Source: Microbacterium allomyrinae (GTDB lineage Bacteria > Actinomycetota > Actinomycetes > Actinomycetales > Microbacteriaceae). Taken from it: a DNA stretch of 64,000 nucleotides. The stretch is taken from NCBI RefSeq assembly GCF_020682705.1, contig NZ_JAGTTN010000002.1:248001-312000 (forward strand), given 5' to 3'. Made by a program: the position numbers and the translations under genes. The notes under the pieces are model-generated. The model made no database searches. It was not told where the DNA came from and saw only the letters and a program-made list of their open reading frames with translations. Below, piece by piece: positions 1 through 7,236 of the stretch. The first letter of the stretch is position 1. Each line of letters begins with the position of its first letter.

Positions 1-1226
1 AGTTCTTCTTCATCGAGATGAACACGCGGCTGCAGGTCGAGCATCCGGTCACCGAACTCGTGACCGGGGTCGACCTCGTCGAGCAGCAGCTTCTCGTCGC
101 GGCGGGGCGACCGCTCGCACTCGTCCAGGACGACATCCGCTTCGAGGGTCATGCGATCGAGGCGCGCGTGTACGCCGAGAGTCCCGAGCGCGGATTCCTC
201 CCGGCGACCGGTGACGTGCTCCTCTGGCGGCCCCCGCGCTCGCCGGTCGTCGTCGATGTCTCCTCGTCGGACATTGCACCGGTCACCGTGAGGACGGATG
301 CCGCGGTCGAGTCCGGCAGCGTCGTGACGGCCGACTACGACCCGATGATCGCCAAGGTGATCGCACACGGCGCCGACCGTGCGACCGCTCTCGCCGCCCT
401 GAGCACGGCGCTGGCCGACACCGTACTGCTCGGCGTGGACTCGAACATCGGCTTCCTGCGGGAGCTGCTGGCGGTGCCCGAGGTCACCGCGGGCGACATG
501 GACACCGGTCTGATCGATCGGATCCCGCCGTACGCGCCACCCGGGCCGAGCACCACTGCGCTGCGAGCCGCGGCATCCGTCTCCGTCATGTGCTCTCACC
601 GAACGCACACGTCGCTCGCGTCGGCTTCGTATGCGCTCGGTGAGAGCACACGAAGCGGACGCGCCGGCGCAGCGTGGCGATCGCTCCACGGATGGCGCAT
701 CGGTGCGCCCGCAGTGCCTGTGACGTCGGTCTTCCTCGATGATGCGGGTGCGGTGCACTCCGTCGCCTTCCCGCCTCCAGGTGGCGGCTCCGGCGACATC
801 GGGCCTCACGTCTCGGCCGAAACCGATACTCGAGCACCAGCGACGACTGTCGTCGATGCGGACGGCGCGGTGTGGGTGCACGCCGACGGCGCCACCCACC
901 GTCTTCGTCCGCTCACGCGCCGGCAGGCGATGGACAGGCGGCTCGCCGTCCGCGAGCGCGGCGTCGCCGCGACGGACCCCGCGCTGCGCGCCCCCATGCC
1001 CGGCGCCGTCGTCGCCCTCCACGTCGCAGACGGTGCGACGGTAGCCGCCGGTGATCGCATCGTCACGATCGAGGCGATGAAGATGGAGCATCCGGTCCTC
1101 GCGCCGCACGGGGGAGTCGTCCGCCTCGACGTCGCAACAGGCGATCAGGTGCGGCGCGATCAGGTGCTCGCTCACGTATCCGCCGCAGCAGATCCCGCCC
1201 ACGAGGCATCCGAAACCCGCTCCTGA
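1..1226 (+). CDS. accA1: Acyl-CoA carboxylase alpha subunit (biotin carboxylase/BCCP), 5'-truncated
   Basis: This is the C-terminal part (about 407 residues, frame from base 3) of a fused biotin carboxylase and biotin carboxyl carrier protein. It opens inside the carboxylase core with FFFIEMNTRLQVEHPVTE, which carries catalytic Glu/Arg residues, continues through the biotin carboxylase C domain, and ends with a biotinyl domain whose EAMKMEHP motif holds the biotinylated lysine. With the downstream dehydrogenase, MaoC and CitE-like genes it matches the leucine-degradation order accD1-accA1-fadE19-maoC-citE of other actinobacteria, so 3-methylcrotonyl-CoA is the likely substrate; propionyl/acetyl-CoA cannot be excluded. 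The start lies outside the window. An unusual palindromic stretch at 589-662 encodes about 25 extra-looking residues in the linker before the WRIGAPA segment. Confidence 0.93.
   Translation, partial: FFFIEMNTRLQVEHPVTELVTGVDLVEQQLLVAAGRPLALVQDDIRFEGHAIEARVYAESPERGFLPATGDVLLWRPPRSPVVVDVSSSDIAPVTVRTDAAVESGSVVTADYDPMIAKVIAHGADRATALAALSTALADTVLLGVDSNIGFLRELLAVPEVTAGDMDTGLIDRIPPYAPPGPSTTALRAAASVSVMCSHRTHTSLASASYALGESTRSGRAGAAWRSLHGWRIGAPAVPVTSVFLDDAGAVHSVAFPPPGGGSGDIGPHVSAETDTRAPATTVVDADGAVWVHADGATHRLRPLTRRQAMDRRLAVRERGVAATDPALRAPMPGAVVALHVADGATVAAGDRIVTIEAMKMEHPVLAPHGGVVRLDVATGDQVRRDQVLAHVSAAADPAHEASETRS
589..662. repeat. Palindromic (REP-like) element inside the carboxylase gene
   Basis: Bases 589-602 (TGTGCTCTCACCGA) are a perfect 14-base inverted repeat of 637-650. 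The pairing continues inward, with single mismatches, through 604-607/632-635 and 609-611/628-630. A second, competing stem of 12 matches in 14 links 618-631 with 649-662. The element keeps the reading frame open on both strands and lies in a low-complexity interdomain linker, which is where an insertion would be tolerated. No second copy was recognised in this window. Confidence 0.6.
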
Positions 1227-1244
1227 GACCCAGAGGAGAAGAAG

Positions 1245-2396
1245 ATGGACCACTTCAACCTGACCGACGACGAGCGTGAGCTCGCCCGCATGGTGCGCGA
1301 CTTCGCCGACGAGGTCGTCGCACCACAGGCTTACGAGGCCGACCGGACGAAGACGCTTCCGCTCGATGTGGTGCGGCAGATGGGCGAGCTGGGGCTGTTC
1401 GGACTCCCGTTCCCCGAGGAGTTCGGCGGGCAGGGCGGCGACTACTTCGCCCTGTGCCTTGCGATCGAAGCCCTCGGCCGCGTCGACCAGTCGATCGCGA
1501 TCACACTCGAGGCGGGGGTGAGTCTCGGCGCCATGCCGGTGTTCCGCTTCGGCACCGAGGAGCAGAAGCAGGCCCTTCTTCCCGACCTCTTGGCAGGCAG
1601 GTCCCTCGCCGGCTTCGGGCTCACCGAGCCCGAAGCCGGCTCGGACGCCGGCGCCACGCGCACGACGGCCAAGCTCGAGGGCGACGAGTGGGTCATCAAC
1701 GGTTCGAAGCAGTTCATCACCAACTCCGGCACCGACATCACCCGCTTCGTCACGGTCACGGCGGTCACGGGGGAGCGCGACGGTCGAAAGGAGATCTCGA
1801 CGATCATCGTTCCGTCCGGCACACGCGGGTTCACCGTCGAGCCCGGTTACGACAAAGTCGGCTGGCACGCCTCCGACACTCACCCTCTGACGTTCCAGGA
1901 CGCGCGCGTTCCCGCGGCGAATCTCCTCGGCGAACGCGGACGCGGATTTGCGAACTTCCTCCACATCCTCGACGAGGGCCGCATCGCGATCGCGGCGCTG
2001 TCCACCGGCGCGGCAGAGGGATGCCTCGAGGCGGCGGTGGACTACGCCAAGAAGCGCACGGTCTTCGGCGACGCGCTCTCGACCCGCCAGGGCATCCAGT
2101 TCCTCCTCGCCCGCATGCAGCTGCGGGTGCACAACGCCCGGCTCGCCTGGCACCACGCCGCGCGCCTGCGCGACGCCGGCAAGCCGTTCAAGACCGAAGC
2201 GGCGATCGCCAAGCTCACCGCCAGCGACGCGGCGATGGACAACGCGCGCGACGCGACGCAGGTGTTCGGAGGCAATGGCTTCATGAACGAGTACCCCGTC
2301 GCGCGTCACTACCGGGACTCGAAGATCCTGGAGATCGGCGAGGGCACCACCGAGGTGCAACTCCTCGTGATCGCCCGCTCGCTCGGCGTCGCCTGA
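1245..2396 (+). CDS. Acyl-CoA dehydrogenase (isovaleryl-CoA dehydrogenase-like)
   Basis: The 383-residue flavoprotein matches the usual length of the acyl-CoA dehydrogenase family. It carries the signatures GFGLTEPEAGSDAGATRT (flavin/substrate contacts), QFITNSGTD, and near the C-terminus QVFGGNGFMNEYPVARHYRD followed by EIGEGTTEVQLLVIARSL, where the Glu of the EGT motif is the expected base. It would oxidise a short branched acyl-CoA to the 2-enoyl-CoA with electrons passing to ETF in the cytoplasm. It starts 18 bases after the carboxylase stop behind a strong AGGAGAAGAAG ribosome binding site, so it is co-transcribed. By synteny it is probably the isovaleryl-CoA dehydrogenase (FadE19-like) of leucine breakdown; exact substrate is inferred. 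Confidence 0.93.
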   Translation: MDHFNLTDDERELARMVRDFADEVVAPQAYEADRTKTLPLDVVRQMGELGLFGLPFPEEFGGQGGDYFALCLAIEALGRVDQSIAITLEAGVSLGAMPVFRFGTEEQKQALLPDLLAGRSLAGFGLTEPEAGSDAGATRTTAKLEGDEWVINGSKQFITNSGTDITRFVTVTAVTGERDGRKEISTIIVPSGTRGFTVEPGYDKVGWHASDTHPLTFQDARVPAANLLGERGRGFANFLHILDEGRIAIAALSTGAAEGCLEAAVDYAKKRTVFGDALSTRQGIQFLLARMQLRVHNARLAWHHAARLRDAGKPFKTEAAIAKLTASDAAMDNARDATQVFGGNGFMNEYPVARHYRDSKILEIGEGTTEVQLLVIARSLGVA

Positions 2397-2402
2397 GCCG
2401 GG

Positions 2403-2408
2403 TACCGT
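2403..2408 (+). promoter_or_regulatory. -10-like TACCGT box upstream of maoC
   Basis: TACCGT sits 7 bases before ATG 2416, the spacing typical of leaderless actinobacterial transcripts. This, with GAGGATC just before the ATG, is why ATG 2416 is preferred to GTG 2407. It may be an internal promoter of the catabolic operon. Confidence 0.35.
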
Positions 2409-2415
2409 GAGGATC

Positions 2416-2946
2416 ATGGACGGAATCGGCGACGCGGACGCAATCGTCCAGCGCGGTCTGTACTTCGATGAGCTCGACGTCGGCGCCCGCTTTCTCCACC
2501 GCCCCGGTCGCACCGCGACCGAGGCCGACAACGTGATGTTCTCGTCGCTGACGATGAACACGCAGGCACTGCACCTCGACGCTGCATTCGCCGAGACTCA
2601 GCCGTTCGGACGGCGCCTCATGAACTCGATGTGGACGCTCGCGACGATGGTCGGCTCGTCCGTCTCGCAGATCACACAGGGCACACTCGTCGCGCAGCTC
2701 GGACTCAGCGACATCGTCTTCCCGGCGCCTCTCTTCCACGGCGACACGCTGTACACCGAAACCGAGATCGTCGACAAGCGGCTGTCGGCCTCACGCCCGG
2801 GGCAGGGCATCGTCACGTTGCGGCACACCGGCCGCAACCAACGCGGCGAGGTGGTCGCGACGGCGACGCGCGTCGCTCTGATGTGGTGCGGGCCCGATGC
2901 CGATGGGGACCAAGATGCCGCCCGCGCGACAGAAGGGAGCGGATGA
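2416..2946 (+). CDS. MaoC-family enoyl-CoA hydratase
   Basis: This 176-residue single hot-dog protein resembles the MaoC-like dehydratases found beside accA1/fadE19 in actinobacteria. It has the family pattern of an aromatic/hydrophobic N-terminus (GLYFDELDVGARFLHR), a central NTQALHLDAAFAETQPFG segment with the hydratase Asp/His region, and a beta-sheet-forming C-terminus (TEIVDKRLSASRPGQGIVTL). It would hydrate the enoyl-CoA made upstream. The gene lies 19 bases after the dehydrogenase and its stop overlaps the next start as ATGA at 2943. ATG 2416 is chosen because GAGGATC and a TAnnnT box precede it; GTG 2407 would add three residues. Confidence 0.88.
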   Translation: MDGIGDADAIVQRGLYFDELDVGARFLHRPGRTATEADNVMFSSLTMNTQALHLDAAFAETQPFGRRLMNSMWTLATMVGSSVSQITQGTLVAQLGLSDIVFPAPLFHGDTLYTETEIVDKRLSASRPGQGIVTLRHTGRNQRGEVVATATRVALMWCGPDADGDQDAARATEGSG

Positions 2947-3782
2947 TGGCGGGAGCCATGACACCGACCGCGGCGAGGTTCCATCTGGGTCCCGCGCTGC
3001 TGTTCTGCCCGGGCGATCGACCCGAGCGGTACCGCAAGGCGATGGACCGCGCGGATGCGGTGATCCTCGATCTCGAGGACGCTGTTGCGGGGACCGACAA
3101 GGCGGTCGCCCGCGGGCATCTCATCGAGTCCGAGCTGGATCCGGAGCGGGTGATCGTGCGGGTGAATCCGCCCGAGACCGACGCGTTCACCGCTGACCTC
3201 GCGACGCTCTCGCAGACCGACTACCGGCGGATCATGGTCGCGAAGGCGGAGTCGCCCAAGCGCATCGCGCGTATCGACGCGCGCTTCGAGGTCGTCGTGC
3301 TCTGCGAGACGGCCAAGGGTGTCGCGCAGTCCGACCGTCTCGCGGCGCTCGACAACGTCTCCGCTCTCATGTGGGGAGCGGAGGATCTCGTGGCCAGCCT
3401 CGGAGGATCCTCCAGCCGCAAGCCCAACGGGCGCTACCGCGACATCGCCCGCTATGCGCGCGCTCGCGTGCTGCTGGCAGCGGGAGCGCGGGGCAAGGCG
3501 GCTATCGACGCCGTGCATCTCGACATCGACGACACGAAGCGGCTCACGATCGAGGCGTCCGATGCCGCGGCATCCGGATTCGCCGCCACCGCGTGCATCC
3601 ACCCGAGCCAGGTGGCGATCATCCGTGCCGCCTACCGGCCCGACGAGAAGACCGTGAGCTGGGCGCGCGCCGTGCTCGCGGCGGCCCAGCAGGAGCGCGG
3701 TGTGTTCGCGTTCGAGGGACGGATGGTCGACGAGCCCGTGCTGCGACACGCGCGCGGAGTGCTGGAGCGCGCACGACGGTGA
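2943..3782 (+). CDS. CitE-like CoA ester lyase (HpcH/HpaI aldolase family)
   Basis: The 279-residue protein is a TIM-barrel lyase of the HpcH/HpaI/CitE group. Visible motifs are LLFCPGDRPERYRKAMDRAD (CoA-binding Arg/Lys region), the metal-site strands VILDLEDAV and VIVRVNPPE, VVLCETAKGV, and MWGAEDLVASLGG with the second metal-binding Asp. Stand-alone CitE proteins cleave 3-hydroxyacyl-CoAs such as citramalyl-CoA or (R)-hydroxymethylglutaryl-CoA. The link to MaoC and acyl-CoA carboxylase suggests the last step of branched-acyl-CoA breakdown, releasing acetyl-CoA. ATG 2943 overlaps the maoC stop, indicating translational coupling. It is the last gene of the operon; the next gene is on the other strand. 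Confidence 0.9.
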   Translation: MMAGAMTPTAARFHLGPALLFCPGDRPERYRKAMDRADAVILDLEDAVAGTDKAVARGHLIESELDPERVIVRVNPPETDAFTADLATLSQTDYRRIMVAKAESPKRIARIDARFEVVVLCETAKGVAQSDRLAALDNVSALMWGAEDLVASLGGSSSRKPNGRYRDIARYARARVLLAAGARGKAAIDAVHLDIDDTKRLTIEASDAAASGFAATACIHPSQVAIIRAAYRPDEKTVSWARAVLAAAQQERGVFAFEGRMVDEPVLRHARGVLERARR

Positions 3783-3846
3783 CGACGGATTCCCCGCCCG
3801 CCGCTCGCGGCCGGTCCTTCGCCGTGTGAGGGTCGCGCTGCTCGGA

Positions 3847-4452
3847 CTAGGCCGCGAGCCCGGTGTAAGCGACCAGGCGGAGGTGGTCGCGTTCGTACAC
3901 GAAGTCGTGTGCAGACCCGTTCGCGAGGCGCTCGCCCACCGGGGGAAGCTCGCCACCGGTAGCGTGACGGATGATCTCGCGGATGAGCGCCCCATGGCTC
4001 ACGACGATCAGGGTGCCCGCGGCCGGCGCCGTCGCACGCCGATGATCGCGCACCGCGTGGCCGAGAGCGCTGACGGCGCGCTCGCGGAGAACCGGCCACG
4101 GCTCGGCGCCAGGGATCTCGGCCGCGTGCCAGTCGCCCCAGCGCGTGCGGAACTCCTCGACATCCAGCCCCTCGGCTTCGCCGTACGCGCGTTCGCGCAG
4201 GCCCGGGTAAGCGCGCGGCTCGGCCATGCCGAGTTCGGCGGCGATGATCTCAGCGGTCTCGCGTGCTCGCGAGAGGTCACTCGAGACGACCGTGAACGGC
4301 ACGTCGAGGTCGAGTCGCTCTCGCAGCGCCGCCCCGGTGGCACGCGCCTGCGCGCGGCCCGTGTCGTTGAGCGGAATGTCGGTCGAGCCCTGGATGCGCC
4401 GATCGCGATTCCAATCGGTCTCGCCATGGCGGATGAGGGTCAGCGCAGTCAC
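3847..4452 (-). CDS. Histidine phosphatase family protein (phosphoglycerate mutase-like)
   Basis: The 201-residue protein begins with the phosphohistidine signature LIRHGETDWNRDRRIQG, in which the His of RHG is phosphorylated. It has the second histidine in VVSHGALIREIIRHA, and a conserved ERAYGEAEGLDVEEF acid region. Such proteins act as broad cytoplasmic phosphatases or cofactor-independent mutase relatives; the substrate cannot be told. It lies convergent to the CitE gene. The GTG start is 6 bases downstream (on the minus strand) of a TAGGCT box at 4459-4464, so the mRNA is probably leaderless. Confidence 0.9.
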   Translation of the reverse strand: MTALTLIRHGETDWNRDRRIQGSTDIPLNDTGRAQARATGAALRERLDLDVPFTVVSSDLSRARETAEIIAAELGMAEPRAYPGLRERAYGEAEGLDVEEFRTRWGDWHAAEIPGAEPWPVLRERAVSALGHAVRDHRRATAPAAGTLIVVSHGALIREIIRHATGGELPPVGERLANGSAHDFVYERDHLRLVAYTGLAA

Positions 4453-4493
4453 CCGTCGAGCCTACGGGACCGTTCTGAAGGGTCGCCGCGCGA

Positions 4494-5351
4494 CTATGTC
4501 AGCGGCGGGAGGGAGTCCGCGAGCGCCCGCAGCACCTCGCTCGTTCCGGCGTCGATCTTCACGGTCGCGCGCGAATCGGCGCGAGTCGCTCCGCGGTTGA
4601 CGATCACGACCGGCAGCCGGCGACGCCGGGCGCGCTCGAGTAGACGGATGCCGGAGTTCACCACGAGCGACGATCCCGCGATCACGAGTCCCTCGCTGGT
4701 CTGCACGAGCTGTTCGGCCTCTCGGAACTTCTCGGCCGGGATGAACTCGCCGAAGAAGACGACGTCGGGCTTCAGCATTCCGCCGCACACGCTGCAGTCG
4801 GGAACCTTGAATCCATCGACGCTGCTCGGGAGAACGTCGCCGTCGGGTCCGAGCTCGACGTTCTCGGGAACGGTGATCCAGGGGTTGTCCGCCTCGACGC
4901 GCACGGCGAGGTCGCGGCGGTCGAACACTTGGCCGCAATGCGTGCAGAAGACGCGACGCATCGTGCCGTGCAGCTCGACCACCCGGCGGCTGCCCGCGCG
5001 CACGTGCAGCCCGTCGACGTTCTGGGTGACGACCCCGGTGGCGATGCCGCGCTGCTCGAGGTCCGCGAGGGCGCGATGCCCGTCGTTCGGAGCAGCCGAG
5101 GCGAACGCCCGCCAGCCGAGGTGGCTTCCCACCCAGTACCGGCGCCGTGCGGCGTCGCTGGCCAGGAACTGATCGACGGTCATGGGTGTGCGCACCGGCG
5201 CGCCTTTGCCTCGATAGTCCGGAATGCCGGAGTCCGTCGACACACCGGCACCGGTGAGCACCGCGATACGACGGCCGGACAGCGTCGACACGGCCTCGGC
5301 CACGGCGTCCGCGGTCGTGGCGCCGAACTGCGTCTCGATCGTGGTCGCCAT
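4494..5351 (-). CDS. Sir2-family NAD-dependent protein deacylase
   Basis: This 285-residue sirtuin has the Rossmann NAD motif VLTGAGVSTDSGIPDYRG near residue 35, the TQNVDGLH motif, the catalytic His in VVELHGTMRRV, and a four-cysteine zinc module (CTHC and CSVCGG). NAD-dependent removal of acyl groups from lysines is the expected activity, in the cytoplasm. The start ATG has GGGGGTG upstream. It lies 41 bases upstream of, and on the same strand as, the histidine phosphatase; that gene has its own -10-like box, so they need not be one operon. It is slightly longer than minimal CobB proteins because of N- and C-terminal additions. Confidence 0.93.
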   Translation of the reverse strand: MATTIETQFGATTADAVAEAVSTLSGRRIAVLTGAGVSTDSGIPDYRGKGAPVRTPMTVDQFLASDAARRRYWVGSHLGWRAFASAAPNDGHRALADLEQRGIATGVVTQNVDGLHVRAGSRRVVELHGTMRRVFCTHCGQVFDRRDLAVRVEADNPWITVPENVELGPDGDVLPSSVDGFKVPDCSVCGGMLKPDVVFFGEFIPAEKFREAEQLVQTSEGLVIAGSSLVVNSGIRLLERARRRRLPVVIVNRGATRADSRATVKIDAGTSEVLRALADSLPPLT

Positions 5352-5424
5352 GTGGCACCCCCTTCAGGTCGAGTGTAGGCGGCGCGGTTTTCGGGGATGT
5401 TACGGATTCTGCGAGAGTGGACCG

Positions 5425-6231
5425 GTGAGGATCGAACGCATCGCCGCCGCCGCCGACGAGCGTCTGGCCGATTATCGCGATCTCACGGATGTGGCGCTCC
5501 GCCGGATCCTCGAGCCCGAGGGCGGGCTCTACATCGCGGAGTCGGCGAAGGTGATCTCCCGTGCGGTGCGCGCCGGCCACCGCCCGCGGTCGGTGCTCGT
5601 GCAGGAGAAGTGGCTCGCCGAGATCGAGGTTCTGCTGGCGTCGCACGACGACGTTCCGATCTACGTCGTCGATTCCGCCCTCGCCGAGCGCCTCACCGGG
5701 TACGCCGTGCATCGCGGTGCGCTGGCATCGATGCATCGCCCCGACCTGCCGTCGGTCGCCGAGGTCGTGGCAGACGCGCGTCTCGTGGTCGTGCTCGAAG
5801 ACCTCGTCGATCACACCAACGTCGGTGCCATCTTCCGCGCGGCAGCCGGGCTCGGCGCCGACGCCGTGCTCGTCAGTCCCCGCTGCGCCGATCCGCTCTA
5901 CCGGCGGAGCGTGCGCGTCAGCATGGGAACGGTCTTCCAGGTGCCGTGGACCCGTCTGCCGAAATGGAGTGAGGCCGGACCCGTCCTCCACGAGGCGGGC
6001 TTCCATCTCGCCGCCCTCGCGCTTGCGGACGGCGCCGTGCCGCTGGACGAGTTCAGCGCCGCCCGGCCCGAGCGCATCGCCTTGCTGCTCGGCGCCGAGG
6101 GCGACGGGCTCAGCCGCGCCGCGCTCGCCGCGGCCGACACGGTCGTCACGATCCCGATGGGCGGCGGCGTCGACTCGCTCAACGTCGCCGCGGCGAGCGC
6201 GGTCGCGCTATGGGAACTGCGCGCGCGCTGA
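5425..6231 (+). CDS. TrmH/SpoU-family RNA 2'-O-methyltransferase
   Basis: The 268-residue protein has an N-terminal substrate-binding domain (EPEGGLYIAESAKVI) and a C-terminal SPOUT knot fold. Motif 1 is VVLEDLVDHTNVGAIFRAAA, motif 2 is LLLGAEGDGLS, and motif 3 is IPMGGGVDSLNVAAASAVAL, which form the S-adenosylmethionine-binding trefoil knot. It should methylate a ribose 2'-OH in rRNA or tRNA. The frame is open upstream to 5224, but that part overlaps the sirtuin antisense and is not protein-like. GTG 5425 gives the typical N-terminus and follows a weak GAGAGT box by 6 bases. Its stop abuts the stop of the convergent SGNH gene. Confidence 0.91.
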   Translation: MRIERIAAAADERLADYRDLTDVALRRILEPEGGLYIAESAKVISRAVRAGHRPRSVLVQEKWLAEIEVLLASHDDVPIYVVDSALAERLTGYAVHRGALASMHRPDLPSVAEVVADARLVVVLEDLVDHTNVGAIFRAAAGLGADAVLVSPRCADPLYRRSVRVSMGTVFQVPWTRLPKWSEAGPVLHEAGFHLAALALADGAVPLDEFSAARPERIALLLGAEGDGLSRAALAAADTVVTIPMGGGVDSLNVAAASAVALWELRAR

Positions 6232-7077
6232 TCAGGTCGAGTCGTCGGCGCCGGGCTCGGCCGCCCGCGTGACAGGGAGCGGATCGGGCCTCTTCGCGGT
6301 GACCGTATCGCCCGACGACTGGTGGCGCACGCGCCGCAGAACCCACGGCACGAGATGCGTGCGCGCCCACACCAGATCGACCGCGCGCGCCTCGCGCCAC
6401 GTGCGGATCGGGAGGGGATCGGGCTGCATCGGCTGAAGGTCGTTGGGCACGTTGAGCGCACGCAGCACCATGCGCGCGACCTCGTGATGGCCCAGCGCGT
6501 TGTAGTGCAGCCGGTCGTCGTCGAAGAAGCGCGGGTCCTGCACCTCTTTCAGCGACCATTGGTCGGCGACGATGCAGTCGTAGCGGTCGGCGATCGCGCG
6601 GATGTTCTCGTTGTAGATGGCCACCTTGCCGCGGATGCCTCGGAAGACCGGCGTGAAGGCGGTGTCGATTCCGGTGAACACCACGACCGTGGCCCCGCCA
6701 CCGGAGAGGCGGACCACGGCGTCTTCGAAGACCTGCGCGACGGCATCGGGATCGGATCCGGGCCGAATGACGTCGTTGCCGCCGGCGGAGAAGGTGACGA
6801 GATCCGGCTTGAGCGAAATGGCCGGCTCCACCTGCTCGGCGACGATCTGTCCGATGAGCCGCCCGCGGATCGCGAGGTTCGCATAGGCGAAGTCGTCGAC
6901 CTGCTGAGAGAGAACCTCGGAGACACGGTCGGCCCAGCCGCGCAGACCGTTCGCAGAGCCGGGCTCGGGATCTCCCACACCCTCGGTGAACGAGTCGCCG
7001 ATCGCGACGTAGCGGCGCCACGGATGCGTCTCGGGGTTCGGAAAATTCTGTGCGGCGTGTGCGTCGCTGATAGGCAT
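6232..7077 (-). CDS. SGNH/GDSL hydrolase (paralogue 1)
   Basis: The 281-residue protein carries block I YVAIGDSFTEGVGD with the nucleophilic Ser, block II with the Gly in LAIRGRLI, block III FSAGGNDVIRPG with the oxyanion Asn, and block V DRLHYNALGHHEVA with the Asp-x-x-His dyad. It is therefore an esterase/lipase of the SGNH fold. No signal peptide is visible, so a cytoplasmic role is likely. The C-terminal tail with PWVLRRVRHQSSGD is shared with the second copy at 41214-41978. On the minus strand a TAACCT box and GAGGAAG ribosome binding site precede ATG 7077. The substrate is unknown. Confidence 0.9.
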   Translation of the reverse strand: MPISDAHAAQNFPNPETHPWRRYVAIGDSFTEGVGDPEPGSANGLRGWADRVSEVLSQQVDDFAYANLAIRGRLIGQIVAEQVEPAISLKPDLVTFSAGGNDVIRPGSDPDAVAQVFEDAVVRLSGGGATVVVFTGIDTAFTPVFRGIRGKVAIYNENIRAIADRYDCIVADQWSLKEVQDPRFFDDDRLHYNALGHHEVARMVLRALNVPNDLQPMQPDPLPIRTWREARAVDLVWARTHLVPWVLRRVRHQSSGDTVTAKRPDPLPVTRAAEPGADDST

Positions 7078-7236
7078 GCGTCTTCCTCGGTTCGTGACCG
7101 CTGACAGGTTACCGCGACCCGCCGACGACGGGCGGGTGGGCGCAGCCGTCGACGTGCGCGGGCTGTGCGGCGAATCGGCGATGTCGGCGCGATGTCCTAT
7201 CGTGGTGTCTCGTTGTCGACGGGGGAGGTGCATTCG

